A stretch of DNA of 64,000 nt from Variovorax ginsengisoli (GTDB lineage Bacteria > Pseudomonadota > Gammaproteobacteria > Burkholderiales > Burkholderiaceae_C). Of the stretch, positions 34,715 through 43,689 are shown piece after piece. Every line of letters begins with the position of its first letter. The first letter of the stretch is position 1. The stretch lies in the NCBI RefSeq assembly GCF_030486595.1, contig NZ_JAUJZH010000016.1:117895-181894 (forward strand), given 5' to 3'. The notes under the pieces were generated by a model, which ran no database searches, was not told the origin of the DNA, and saw only the letters and a list, made by a program, of their open reading frames with translations. Position numbers and translations under genes: made by a program.

Positions 34715-35188
34715 TCAGGGCTGAGGCACGTACTTGTTGCCGGCCGCCTTGTAGCGGGCGATCGCCGCCTGCAGGTCTTCGAGTTCCTCGCAGGGCACGG
34801 TGCAGATCTTGGTCAGTCTGGCCTGCCGCTCCTCGGCCCGCGGCAGGTCGCCCAGGATCAGGAACAGCTCACCCGAGTATTCGAGCGCGCCCCGGTGCAT
34901 CGGGTCGATCCGCAGAGCGGCGTCGTAATAGCGTCCGGCGGCCGCATAGTCTGGGTTGGGGCCCTTGCGCACGGTGTAGCCCATGAGGTTGTTCCAGTCG
35001 GCACTGCGGGTGTCCTTGACGCGCTCGAGTTCGGCGAGCGCCGCCGGCCAGTTCTTGGCTGCGATCTGCGATCGGGCGGCGGCCAGCTGCAAGGTCGGTG
35101 GCGCCGAGAAGGTGTCGGCCGCCTGCGCAGCCTGCATGGCCAGCGCGGCCAGCACCGCTGCGCAGCCGGAAGCAAGGGTCTTGTTCAT
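34715..35188 (-). CDS. Exported TPR-repeat protein
   Basis: 157 residues: signal peptide (AAVLAALAMQAAQA), then one or two tetratricopeptide-like helical pairs (WPAALAELERVKD, ALRIDPMHRGALEYSG). Function unknown; likely periplasmic scaffold. It lies 7 bases after the phospholipase D-like gene on the same strand and probably shares its transcript. Confidence 0.8.
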   Translation of the reverse strand: MNKTLASGCAAVLAALAMQAAQAADTFSAPPTLQLAAARSQIAAKNWPAALAELERVKDTRSADWNNLMGYTVRKGPNPDYAAAGRYYDAALRIDPMHRGALEYSGELFLILGDLPRAEERQARLTKICTVPCEELEDLQAAIARYKAAGNKYVPQP

Positions 35189-35195
35189 GGTGCGC

Positions 35196-36224
35196 TCACT
35201 CCTTCGACTTGTGCTTTTTCGGCTTGTCCGGCGCCGGCTCGTCGACGCCGTCGAGCACCAGCTTGCTCGGATCCAGCCGCCGCTTCTGCAGGTCGTGCAG
35301 CAGGCCCGCATCGCTGAGGTCGATCTTGTGCGAGGCGGCCCAGTCGCGCTGGGCGGTCTCCGCCAGCCGCTGCACGGTGCCTTCGTGGTCGGTCTCGATC
35401 GCCAGTTCGCGCCGGCCGTCGAAGCTGCCGGGTGCCAGGTTGATCGAGCCCACGATGGCGCGCCGGCCGTCGGCCAGCATCATCTTCGCGTGGAGCTTGA
35501 GGTGCTTCATGGTGTGCACCTTGGCACCGACGTCCTGCAGGATGCGCAGCCCGCCGACGCCCTCGATCAGCTTCTCGGCCTTGAGCGAATGCGGCGGCTT
35601 GGTCAGGATGTGGACCTTCACGCCCCGGCTCGCCGCACGCACCAGCCGCTCGATGATGACCATGTCCTGGTAGCGCTCGTTCTGCACCCAGAGCGAGTCC
35701 CGGGCGCCATCGATGAACGCGGCGACGCGCTGGCGGCCGTTGTCGGGGCACCAGATCAGGCGCGACTCGGGATGCGGCGTGAAGTCTTCGTGCGCCCAGT
35801 CGGCGTCGAAGCAGTCGACCATCTGGCGGGTCTCGAGGTCGTGGGTCGTGACGACCGCGTAGTCGCGCGTCTCGGTCAGGTCCTTGGGCTCCCAGTTGAG
35901 CGATTCGACGAAGCCCACCTGGTCGTCGACCACCATCGACTTCTGGTGCGTGAGGTCGAACTTCGGATTGCTGTCGCGGACCTCGATGCCCGCATCCACA
36001 AGCGCCTGGCGCGCGGCCTCGTTCTCGGTCTCGCCGCTGCGGCGGGCCGGGTTCAGCATTACACGCACCTTGACGCCGCGCTGCTTGGCGGCGATGACCG
36101 CGCCGATCAGCGTGTCGTCGGTGAACAGGAACATCCGGATGTTCAACGCCGACTTGGCCGCGTTGATTGCGTCCAGGATCGGCTTGGCGGTGTCGTCGGG
36201 CAGAACGATCAGTCGGTGGGACAT
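35196..36224 (-). CDS. Phospholipase D-like (HKD) protein
   Basis: 342 residues with two intact HKD motifs: His93, Lys95, Asp100 (THQKSMVVDD) and His245, Lys247, Asp252 (HAKMMLADGRRAIVGS). Similar to cardiolipin synthase/PLD proteins but lacking an N-terminal membrane helix. Basic C-terminal tail (KPKKHKSKE). Start MSHRLIVLPDD, 7 bases after the ABC exporter stop; the three genes form an operon. Role in phospholipid or nuclease chemistry cannot be told apart by sequence. Confidence 0.82.
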   Translation of the reverse strand: MSHRLIVLPDDTAKPILDAINAAKSALNIRMFLFTDDTLIGAVIAAKQRGVKVRVMLNPARRSGETENEAARQALVDAGIEVRDSNPKFDLTHQKSMVVDDQVGFVESLNWEPKDLTETRDYAVVTTHDLETRQMVDCFDADWAHEDFTPHPESRLIWCPDNGRQRVAAFIDGARDSLWVQNERYQDMVIIERLVRAASRGVKVHILTKPPHSLKAEKLIEGVGGLRILQDVGAKVHTMKHLKLHAKMMLADGRRAIVGSINLAPGSFDGRRELAIETDHEGTVQRLAETAQRDWAASHKIDLSDAGLLHDLQKRRLDPSKLVLDGVDEPAPDKPKKHKSKE

Positions 36225-36231
36225 GGCGGCC

Positions 36232-38130
36232 TCAGGCGGTGGCGGCCGCGTGGGCCGCCGGGTCTTCGTACTGGATGCGGTGCAGCTCGGCATAGACGCC
36301 GCCGAGGGCGACCAGCTCGTCGTTGGTGCCTTCCTCGACCACCACGCCGTCCTTCAGCACGATGATCTTGTCGGCGTTGCGCAGGGTGCTCAGGCGGTGG
36401 GCGATCATGATCACGGTGCGGCCCTGCATCAGCCGCTCCAGGCCTTCGATCACCAGGCGCTCGGATTCGGTGTCGAGGGCGGCCGTAGGTTCGTCCAGGA
36501 TCATGATCGGGCTGTTGCGGATCACCGCCCGCGCGATGCCGATGCGCTGGCGCTGACCGCCCGACAGCGTGTCGCCGCGCTCACCGACCAGCGAGTCGTA
36601 GCCGTTCGGCATGCGGGCGATGAACTCGTCGGCGTTGGCGAGCTTGGCTGCGGCGACGATCTCCTCGCGGGTCGCGCCGGGTTTGCCGTAGGCGATGTTC
36701 TCCCCGATGGTGCCTCGGAACAGCACCGTCTCCTGCAGCACGAAGCCGATCTGCGAGCGCAGCGCCGCGAGCTTGTGGGTCGCGATGTCGACGCCGTCGA
36801 TCAGCACGCGGCCGCCGCTCGGATCGTAGAAACGCGGCATCAGGCTCACGACCGTGGACTTGCCGCTGCCCGTGGGCCCGACGATGCCGACCACCTGGCC
36901 CGGCTTGATGTTGAACGAGACGTCGCGCAGCACCGGCGGTTCGCTGCCGTAGCCGAAGGCCACGTGCTCGAAACTGATCTCGCCCCGCGTGCGACCCGGA
37001 TCGGTGGCGCCGGGATGCTCGCGGATGATGTCGTCGGCGCCGAGGATCTTCTGGATCCGCTCGAGTGCCACCGTGGTCTGCGCGATGGTGCTGGCCATCC
37101 CGGCCAGGTCCTTCACCGGCTTGAAGAACTTGCTCAGGTAGGCGAGGTAGACGGTCAGCGCGCCGGCCGTCATGGTGCCGGCGATGATCAGCGAGGTGCC
37201 CTTCCAGAGCACGATGCCGGTGCACAGCGCCACCACCACCGCCACCACCGGCGACAGCAGCGACTTGATGCGCCGGGCCTTCAGTGCGGCCTCGGTGCTG
37301 GCGTGGCTGGCCGCCGTCATGTGCGTCAGCTCGAGATCCTGGCGGCCGAAGGCCTTGATCGCACGCACCGAGCCCAGGCCCTCCTGCACCACGGCGACGA
37401 TCTCGCTCTGCTTGACGCGCACCTCGCGCGTCACGTCCTTCACGGCCTTCTTGAAGCGGAACACGAACAGCAGCAGGAAGGGCATCACCGCGATCGCGAT
37501 CAGCGTGAAGTCCCAGTCGAGCCAGATCATCAGCCCCAGCATGAAGACGATGGTGACGATGTCGACGACGATCGACAGCGTCGAGGACGAGGCGAAGCTC
37601 TGTACCGTCGCCACGTCGCTGGTGATGGTCGACATCAGGGTGCCGGTCTTGGCGGTGTCGTAGAAAGCCAGCGAGAGTCGGTGCAGGTGCTCGTAGATGC
37701 GCAGCCGGAGGTCGTTGGCGACCCACTGCCCGATGCTGGTCGTGAAGTAGTTGTCGATGTAGGTCGCGATGCCGCCGATGACCGCGATCGCCAGCGTCGC
37801 GATGCCCGCGAACAGCGCGACGCCGAGCGTGTGGCGGCCGATGCCCAAGTCGTGCGCCCATTCGAGCCAGGCCGGCAAGTGGTGCGTGCCGAGCGCGTCG
37901 TCGAGCACCAGCTTCAGCGGCCAGGGTGCGGCCAGGCTCATCGCGATTTCGACCAGCATCGCCACCAGCACGATCGCCAGCCAGCCGCGGTAGGGCTTGA
38001 GCAGCCCCAGCACCAGGCGCGTGGTGTCCTGGCCCTGCGACAGGGCGGCATGCCGGGCCACCCGGGTGGCCGAATGCTGCGGCGTCTCCGGGGCCGCCGG
38101 CAGTTCTGCGGGTAGAGGAGGTGTTGACAT
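36232..38130 (-). CDS. ABC exporter, fused membrane and ATPase domains
   Basis: 632 residues, MsbA-like architecture: six membrane helices (about 50-340), then an ATPase with Walker A GPTGSGKSTVV, signature LSGGQRQRIG and Walker B IMILDEPTAAL. A variable Pro-rich N-terminus is followed by a segment typical of lipid or drug exporters. Cotranscribed with a PLD-like gene, which fits a lipid-related substrate, but that is inference. Confidence 0.9.
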   Translation of the reverse strand: MSTPPLPAELPAAPETPQHSATRVARHAALSQGQDTTRLVLGLLKPYRGWLAIVLVAMLVEIAMSLAAPWPLKLVLDDALGTHHLPAWLEWAHDLGIGRHTLGVALFAGIATLAIAVIGGIATYIDNYFTTSIGQWVANDLRLRIYEHLHRLSLAFYDTAKTGTLMSTITSDVATVQSFASSSTLSIVVDIVTIVFMLGLMIWLDWDFTLIAIAVMPFLLLFVFRFKKAVKDVTREVRVKQSEIVAVVQEGLGSVRAIKAFGRQDLELTHMTAASHASTEAALKARRIKSLLSPVVAVVVALCTGIVLWKGTSLIIAGTMTAGALTVYLAYLSKFFKPVKDLAGMASTIAQTTVALERIQKILGADDIIREHPGATDPGRTRGEISFEHVAFGYGSEPPVLRDVSFNIKPGQVVGIVGPTGSGKSTVVSLMPRFYDPSGGRVLIDGVDIATHKLAALRSQIGFVLQETVLFRGTIGENIAYGKPGATREEIVAAAKLANADEFIARMPNGYDSLVGERGDTLSGGQRQRIGIARAVIRNSPIMILDEPTAALDTESERLVIEGLERLMQGRTVIMIAHRLSTLRNADKIIVLKDGVVVEEGTNDELVALGGVYAELHRIQYEDPAAHAAATA

Positions 38131-38232
38131 GCGGAGCCTGGAGGGTGGACGGCGCCTGGGATTGTGGACTCAGGTCCGCAGCCGACGCAAGCACCGGACC
38201 CGGCCCCGCGGGCCCGGGCACAATCCCCCGCC

Positions 38233-39717
38233 ATGAGGCAATGGTTGCGTACGCAAGGGGGCTGGTGGCTCGCATGGCTGCTGGTCTCCGGCGCCGGCGC
38301 GGTCTGGCTCGCGCGCGGCGAGCTCCGGCAGCTGCGCGAGGATTTCGAGGTCAATGGCCGCATCGCCCACCGGCTCATGAGCCAGCAGGTGGTGCAGTAC
38401 GACGCCGTGCTGGCCACGCTGGCGCTGCTGGAGCCGGCGCCGGGCGCGGCCCGCTCCGAGCGTCGCCTGCCGTCGGTCTACCCGTCGATCCTCGATGTCG
38501 AGCGGCGCGAGGCCGGCGGGTCGTGGCCGGACCCGTCGCTGGCCCCCGCCGAGGCCCGCTCGCGCCAGTTGCAGCGTCCCGAATTCGTCGCCGACGACTT
38601 CGCGAGCGGGCGCTACCGGCTCGTGATCGGCGCCTTGCCGATCAGCTATGCGCTGGCCATCGACCTCGCCACGGCCGTGCCCTGGCGCGACTGGCCGATG
38701 GACCCGAAGACCAGCCCGGTGCGGGTGACGCTCGAGTACGCGGGGCAGCGCTTCGTGGTCCAGCCGGGCGCCGCGGCCGCCGAGGGCGGTTGGCATTTCG
38801 ACTTCCGCAAGGTGCTCGCCTCGGACAGCCAGGCCTTCGAGCTGTTGGCCGAACAGCGGGTCCCCTGGACCGGACTGCCCTGGACCGCGATGGCTGCATG
38901 GTCGCTCGCCATGGCCGCCGCGCTGGGCGGCGCCTACGCGCTGCGGCGCCAGCGCATCGCGCGGCGCCGCGCCGAGGAACTGCTGCGGCTCGGGCAGGTC
39001 GCGCGGCTCAACGCGCTCGGCGAGCTGGCGGCCGGGATGGCCCACGAGCTGAACCAGCCGCTGACCGCGGTGCTGGCCAACACCCAGGCCGCCCAGCGGC
39101 TGCTGGCCGAGGAGCCGCCCGAACTGGCGACCGCGCGCTCGGCGATGAAGCAGGCGGCCGAACAGGCGCGCCGGGCCGCCGACGTGGTGGGCCGTCTGCG
39201 GCGGGTGATCGAGCGCCCCGACCGGCAGGCCGAGCTGCGGCCCGTGGCGCTGCAGGAGGTGCTGCGCAGCGCGCTGCACCTGCTGGCGCCCGAGATGGCC
39301 AGGCGTACCGTGACGCCGTCCATCGACGACGCGACGGCGGCGCCGGTCTGGGTGCTGGCCGAGCCGGTCGCGCTCGAGCAGATCGTCCACAACCTGCTGA
39401 TGAACGCGCTGCAGGCGCTCGAGGAGGTGCCCGCCGGCGAGCGCCGCCTGCAGCTGTCCATCGGCATCCAGGCCGGCCGCGGCCTGCTCGCCGTCAGCGA
39501 CAACGGCGCCGGGTTGTCGCCGGAGGCCCTGCCGCGCGTCTTCGAGCCTTTCTTCAGCACGCGCGAGGGCGGGCTCGGGCTCGGCCTGAGCCTGTCCGAG
39601 ACACTGGCGAGCGGAATGGGCGGCGCGCTCGAAGCGGCACATGCCGAGCCGCGCGGCGCCCGTTTCACGCTGCGGCTGCCGCTCGCCGCCGGCAGTGCCC
39701 AGGAGATGCATCGATGA
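38233..39717 (+). CDS. Membrane sensor histidine kinase
   Basis: 494 residues: membrane helix (11-27), periplasmic sensor of about 190 residues, second helix (about 219-237), HisKA with His271 in GMAHELNQPLTAV, and HATPase with NLLMNALQAL, DNGAGL and GLGLGLSLS. The HELNQPL box is typical of FixL-related kinases. Start at MRQWLRTQGG; CACAAT (38219-38224) lies 8 bases upstream, so the mRNA may be nearly leaderless. Overlaps the response regulator by ATGA. Confidence 0.92.
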   Translation: MRQWLRTQGGWWLAWLLVSGAGAVWLARGELRQLREDFEVNGRIAHRLMSQQVVQYDAVLATLALLEPAPGAARSERRLPSVYPSILDVERREAGGSWPDPSLAPAEARSRQLQRPEFVADDFASGRYRLVIGALPISYALAIDLATAVPWRDWPMDPKTSPVRVTLEYAGQRFVVQPGAAAAEGGWHFDFRKVLASDSQAFELLAEQRVPWTGLPWTAMAAWSLAMAAALGGAYALRRQRIARRRAEELLRLGQVARLNALGELAAGMAHELNQPLTAVLANTQAAQRLLAEEPPELATARSAMKQAAEQARRAADVVGRLRRVIERPDRQAELRPVALQEVLRSALHLLAPEMARRTVTPSIDDATAAPVWVLAEPVALEQIVHNLLMNALQALEEVPAGERRLQLSIGIQAGRGLLAVSDNGAGLSPEALPRVFEPFFSTREGGLGLGLSLSETLASGMGGALEAAHAEPRGARFTLRLPLAAGSAQEMHR

Positions 39718-40337
39718 GCGGACCCTTGTCCCCGCTGATCCACCTGATCGACGACGACCTCGCGGTGCGCGAGAGCCTGGCGCTGCTGATCGGCACGGTC
39801 GGCCTGCGCACCCAGACCTGGGGCGATCCGCAAGCCTTCCTCGACCAGTTCGACCGGGCGAGCATCGGCGCCATCGTGCTCGACGTCCGCATGCCCGGCA
39901 TCGGCGGGCTCGCCCTGCTCGATGCGCTGGTCGGGCAGGGCGTCGACCAGCCGGTGATCATGCTCACCGGCCATGGCACGGTGGAGATGTGCCGCCGCGC
40001 CTTCAAGGCCGGGGCGGCGGAGTTCCTCGAGAAGCCGGTCGACGACGAACAATTGCTCGAAGCGCTGCAGCAGGCGGTACGCCGGCACGTCGATTCGCGC
40101 GAACGCACGCAAGCCGACCAGGCCGCCCGCGAGCGCTACCAGCAGCTGTCCGAGCGCGAGCGCGAGGTGCTGGGTTTCATCGTCGCCGGGCTCACCAACA
40201 AGGAGATCGCGCGCGCGCTGGCGCTTTCGCCGCGCACCGTCGAGACCCACCGGGCCAATCTCTTCGCCAAGCTCGAATGCGATTCGCTGGCGCAGCTGAT
40301 CCGGCGCTACGCGGGGTTGGTCGAAGCCACTGGCTGA
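39714..40337 (+). CDS. FixJ-type response regulator
   Basis: 207 residues: receiver domain with Asp57 (IVLDVRMPG) and a C-terminal LuxR-type helix-turn-helix (LSEREREVLGFIVAGLTNKEIA; SPRTVETHRANLFAKL). Coupled to the kinase by a 4-base overlap, so the two are a pair. Likely controls the heme-binding-like gene downstream; a palindrome at 40351 may be its operator. Confidence 0.95.
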   Translation: MSGPLSPLIHLIDDDLAVRESLALLIGTVGLRTQTWGDPQAFLDQFDRASIGAIVLDVRMPGIGGLALLDALVGQGVDQPVIMLTGHGTVEMCRRAFKAGAAEFLEKPVDDEQLLEALQQAVRRHVDSRERTQADQAARERYQQLSEREREVLGFIVAGLTNKEIARALALSPRTVETHRANLFAKLECDSLAQLIRRYAGLVEATG

Positions 40338-40350
40338 ACGGTCATCGTTC

Positions 40351-40372
40351 CGCTCCGTATTTCTACGGAGCG
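40351..40372. promoter_or_regulatory. Perfect palindrome between response regulator and heme-binding-like gene
   Basis: CGCTCCGTA-TTTC-TACGGAGCG is a perfect 9-base inverted repeat, 13 bases after the response regulator stop and about 105 bases before the next start. It could be a terminator without a T-tract or a binding site for the neighbouring FixJ-type regulator, since LuxR-type regulators bind such dyads. Confidence 0.55.
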
Positions 40373-40477
40373 GCGAGGGTAGCCGTACGAATGGGCGGCG
40401 GGGGCTGCAGTTCCTAAAGTTGCACCACCGTCGGCGATGTGCCGGCGCGATTCGATCCCAACCTTCCGGAGAACCCC

Positions 40478-41005
40478 ATGAACCCGTCCCTTCGCCTCGG
40501 CAGCCTCGCCGTCCTGCTCGCCGCTTCCGCCCTGGGCGTCCAGGCCCAGACCGCGACGCCGGCACCGGCGCCGAGCCCGGCCGTGCGCGCCGAGAAGAAC
40601 ATGTCGCTCGAACTGGCGAACGAGATCGCCGGTGCGGCGGTGGCCGCTTGCGCGGCCAACGGCTACGCGGTCGCGGCCACCGTGGTCGATCGCGCCGGCA
40701 CCGTGCGTGCCGTCCAGCGCGCCAACAACGCCGGCTCGCACACGCTCGGCGCCAGCGAGCGCAAGGCCTGGACCTCGGCCTCGGCCAAGACGCCGACCCT
40801 GGCGATGATGGAAAACGCCCAGAAGAACCCCGCCGCCGCCAACCTCGTGAACATCCCGGGCTTCCTGCTGCTGGGCGGCGGCGTGCCGGTCAAGTCGGGC
40901 AACGAGGTCATCGGCGCCGTCGGCGTCGGCGGCGCGCCGGGTGGCCACCTCGACGAGCAATGCGCCAACGCGGCGCTCGACAAGGTCAAGGGCCAGCTGG
41001 GTTGA
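40478..41005 (+). CDS. Secreted GlcG/HbpS-like heme-binding protein
   Basis: 175 residues. Signal peptide of about 23 residues (LAVLLAASALGVQAQ), then a GlcG/HbpS domain (about 45-175) with VDRAGTVRAVQRANNAG and NLVNIPGFLLLGGGVPV and GAVGVGGAPGGH near the end. HbpS in Streptomyces binds heme and regulates the SenS/SenR two-component system; the adjacent kinase and regulator make a similar link plausible here. Start at MNPSLRLGSLA with AACC-rich leader. Heme binding is inferred from homology only. Confidence 0.82.
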   Translation: MNPSLRLGSLAVLLAASALGVQAQTATPAPAPSPAVRAEKNMSLELANEIAGAAVAACAANGYAVAATVVDRAGTVRAVQRANNAGSHTLGASERKAWTSASAKTPTLAMMENAQKNPAAANLVNIPGFLLLGGGVPVKSGNEVIGAVGVGGAPGGHLDEQCANAALDKVKGQLG

Positions 41006-41010
41006 TTCCG

Positions 41011-41697
41011 ATGAAGGCCGTGGCTGTCGCTCTGGCACTGCTGGCCGCTGGGCTGGCCGCTCCGGCGGCGGCCCAGGTGGCGCCGGCCGCCGTCGAGGCG
41101 CAGGCCTACCAGGGCCTGCACCGCGCCGCCTGGCGTGGCGACCTGCCGCAGCTGAAGGCGCTGATCGCCGGCGGCGCCGACCTCGAGGCGCGCGACGCCA
41201 TGGGCCGCACGCCGCTCCACGTGGCCACCTACGCGCGTCAACGCGAGGCCATCGGCGTGCTGGCCAGGGCCGGCGCCAGGCTCGACGCGTTCGAGAACGA
41301 CCGCTACGACGCCGTCACCATCGCCGCGGTCGCCGACGACGTGCCCACGTTGGCGCTGCTGCTGTCGCTCGGCGCCAACCCCGGCCAGACCACCAGCCGC
41401 TACGACGGCACGGCGCTGATCGCCGCGGCCCATCTCGGGCACGACGAGGTGGTGCGCCGGCTGATCGCGGCCGGCGCACCGCTCGACCATGTCAACAACC
41501 TGCACTGGACCGCGCTGATCGAAGCCATCGTGCTCGGCGACGGCGGACCGCGCCACCAGCGCACCCTCATTGCGCTGGTCGACGCCGGCACCAACCTGCA
41601 GCTGGCCGATCGCCAGGGCCATACGCCGCTGCAGCTCGCGACCGCGCGCGGCTACACCGCGATGGTCGAAAAGCTGCGGGCCGCAGGCGCGAGATAG
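41011..41697 (+). CDS. Exported ankyrin-repeat protein
   Basis: 228 residues: signal peptide (MKAVAVALALLAAGLAAPAAA), then about five ankyrin repeats (RTPLHVATYARQ, DAVTIAAVADDVPT, GTALIAAAHLGHDEVVRRL, HWTALIEAIVLGD, HTPLQLATARGYTAMVEKL). Starts 5 bases after the heme-binding-like gene, same operon. Periplasmic binding function presumed. Confidence 0.85.
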   Translation: MKAVAVALALLAAGLAAPAAAQVAPAAVEAQAYQGLHRAAWRGDLPQLKALIAGGADLEARDAMGRTPLHVATYARQREAIGVLARAGARLDAFENDRYDAVTIAAVADDVPTLALLLSLGANPGQTTSRYDGTALIAAAHLGHDEVVRRLIAAGAPLDHVNNLHWTALIEAIVLGDGGPRHQRTLIALVDAGTNLQLADRQGHTPLQLATARGYTAMVEKLRAAGAR

Positions 41698-41709
41698 GGG
41701 CGGCTCGGG

Positions 41710-41715
41710 GACAAT
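41710..41715 (+). promoter_or_regulatory. Candidate -10 element of paiB
   Basis: GACAAT followed by C, 37 bases before the paiB start, matches the (T/C/G)A(C/T)AAT-C pattern seen before several genes here. No clear -35 was found. Confidence 0.35.
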
Positions 41716-41752
41716 CGGGCGGTCCTTTTGAGGGATCGCAGGATCAAGCCCC

Positions 41753-42379
41753 ATGTACATGCCTCCGCAATTCAACGTCACCGACCGCGCCATCGCCGCG
41801 CGGCTCATGCGCGACCATCCATTCGCCAGCCTGATCTCGAACGACGACCAGGGCCTGCCCTACGTCACGCACCTGCCGCTGGTGCTGGAGGAACGGGGCC
41901 CGGACGACTTCGTGCTCTGGGGCCACTGCGCCAAGCCCAATGCGCAGTGGCGCTACCTGCAGGCGCGGCCACGGGCGCTGGTGAGCTTTCTCGGCCCGCA
42001 TGCCTACCTGTCGCCTTCGGTCTACCCCGACCTGGCGCGGGTGCCGACCTGGAACTACCTGGCCGTGCACTGCACGGTCGAGGCGCGCCTGGTCGAGGGC
42101 GCCGACGAGAAGGACGCGCTGCTCAAGCGCCTGATCGGCCAGCACGAGCCCGCGTACGCGCAGCAATGGCGCGACCTTGGCCAGGACTTCCAGCACAAGA
42201 TGCTCAACGGCATCGTCGGTTTCGAGCTGACCGTGACCGCGCTGCAATGCAAGGTCAAGCTCAACCAGCATCGCAAGGAATCGCATGCCGCGACCTACGA
42301 GGTCTACCGCAACGGCACGCCCGACGAGCGCGCGCTGGCGGACTGGATGAGGACGCTCGGCATCACCGGGGAGGCCTGA
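41753..42379 (+). CDS. paiB: PaiB-family FMN-binding protein
   Basis: 208-residue FMN-binding split-barrel protein: MYMPPQFNVTD and LPLVLEERG, VLWGHCAKPNAQW, PSVYPDLARVPTWNY and HRKESHAATYEVY match PaiB. Annotated as a negative regulator in Bacillus; elsewhere its role is unclear. Followed 1 base later by a small membrane protein. Confidence 0.9.
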   Translation: MYMPPQFNVTDRAIAARLMRDHPFASLISNDDQGLPYVTHLPLVLEERGPDDFVLWGHCAKPNAQWRYLQARPRALVSFLGPHAYLSPSVYPDLARVPTWNYLAVHCTVEARLVEGADEKDALLKRLIGQHEPAYAQQWRDLGQDFQHKMLNGIVGFELTVTALQCKVKLNQHRKESHAATYEVYRNGTPDERALADWMRTLGITGEA

Positions 42380-42380
42380 G

Positions 42381-42596
42381 ATGCGCATGTTGGGGTTGGC
42401 AGGATTGCTGGTCGCGCTGGTCGTCGTCGGGCTGCTGGCCAGGAAGCAACTGGGCGGCGTCGCCGCGCCGGTGCTGCCGGCCGCCAGCGCTGGGGCGGGT
42501 GAGGCACGGGCGCCGAACCCGCAGCAGATCCAGCAGCAGTTCAAGCAGTCGCTCGATGCCGCGATGCAGGCGCGGCCGGTCCCCGATGACAACTGA
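42381..42596 (+). CDS. Small single-pass membrane protein, unknown
   Basis: 71 residues: one N-terminal hydrophobic helix (LGLAGLLVALVVVGLLA) then an Ala/Gln-rich soluble tail (NPQQIQQQFKQSL). No recognisable family. It is translationally linked on both sides: 1-base gap after paiB and an 11-base overlap with tadA. Confidence 0.75.
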   Translation: MRMLGLAGLLVALVVVGLLARKQLGGVAAPVLPAASAGAGEARAPNPQQIQQQFKQSLDAAMQARPVPDDN

Positions 42597-43689
42597 CGCC
42601 GACTGGATGGCGCTCGCGCTGGCCGAGGCGCGCCAGGCGGCGGAGGCCGGCGAAGTGCCGATCGGCGCCGTGCTGGTCAAGGACGGCCGGCTCGTCGCCA
42701 GCGGACGCAATGCGCCGATCGCGCTGCACGACCCGAGCGCGCATGCCGAGGTCAATGCGCTGCGCGCCGGCGGGGCCGCGCTCGGCAACTACCGGCTCGA
42801 CGGCTGCGAGTTGTTCGTGACCCTGGAGCCCTGCGCGATGTGCGCCGGCGCCATGCTGCATGCACGGCTGGCGCGGGTCGTGTTCGGCGCCGCCGACCCC
42901 AAGACCGGCGCCGCCGGCTCGGTGATCGACCTGTTCCGCGAGAGCCGGCTCAACCACCGCACGGCCGTGCAGGGCGGATTGCTCGCCGCCGAATCGCAGG
43001 CGCTGCTCCAGAACTTCTTCCAGGCCCGTCGCTGCGCCGCGCGCGAGGCGGCCGAGCCCTTGCGCGACGACGCCTTGCGCACGCCCGACGAGCGCTTCGC
43101 CGGACTGGCCGATCTGGGCCCCGCGCCGCGCCAGGTGAGCGAGCTGCCGAGCCAGCGCGGCTGGCGGATGCGCTACCTCGACGAGGGCCCACGGGATGCG
43201 CCCTGCACCTGTCTCTGCCTGCACGGGCCGGGCGAGTGGCGCTACTTCTTCCGCCACCTCACGGGCGCACCGGGATTGCGACTGCTGGCGCCCGACCTGA
43301 TCGGCTTCGGACAAAGCGACAAGCCCAAGCGCGAAGCGGTGCACCAACTCGAATGGCACTGGCGCCTGCTGGCCGAATGGCTGGCGTGGCTCGAACGAAC
43401 GCAACAGCTCCCGCCCGGTCCGCTGGCGCTGCTGCACAGCCCCGGCGCCGCCGCCTGGGCCGCATCGCTGGCCGAAACCCTGCCAGCCCGCTTCGCGCCC
43501 GTGATGGCCGTGCCGGACGGCGCCGCCCCGGTGCCGGACGCCTGGCACGCTCCATTTCCCGACCGCGGCCACGAGGCCGCGCTGCGGGCCCTGGGCCCGA
43601 TCCCGAAGCGCGCCTCCGGCCCGACGCCGGCGCAGGCGAGCGCCCTGGCCCAGCGGGTGCGCGAGGCAATGGGATACTTCGGCCCGTGA
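42586..43689 (+). CDS. tadA: tRNA adenosine(34) deaminase fused to an alpha/beta-hydrolase domain
   Basis: 367 residues, about 200 more than ordinary TadA. Residues 1-155 are a TadA domain with zinc/catalytic His53-Ala-Glu55 (HAEVNAL) and PCAMC (82-86), making inosine at the wobble position of tRNA-Arg. From about 185 an alpha/beta-hydrolase-like domain follows: LHGPGEWRYFFRHL (oxyanion), LLAPDLIGFGQSDKP, and a degenerate nucleophile elbow LLHSPGAAA with Ser285. Several hydrolase signatures are missing or short, so the second domain may be inactive. Overlaps LD-carboxypeptidase by GTGA. Confidence 0.9.
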   Translation: MTTDADWMALALAEARQAAEAGEVPIGAVLVKDGRLVASGRNAPIALHDPSAHAEVNALRAGGAALGNYRLDGCELFVTLEPCAMCAGAMLHARLARVVFGAADPKTGAAGSVIDLFRESRLNHRTAVQGGLLAAESQALLQNFFQARRCAAREAAEPLRDDALRTPDERFAGLADLGPAPRQVSELPSQRGWRMRYLDEGPRDAPCTCLCLHGPGEWRYFFRHLTGAPGLRLLAPDLIGFGQSDKPKREAVHQLEWHWRLLAEWLAWLERTQQLPPGPLALLHSPGAAAWAASLAETLPARFAPVMAVPDGAAPVPDAWHAPFPDRGHEAALRALGPIPKRASGPTPAQASALAQRVREAMGYFGP

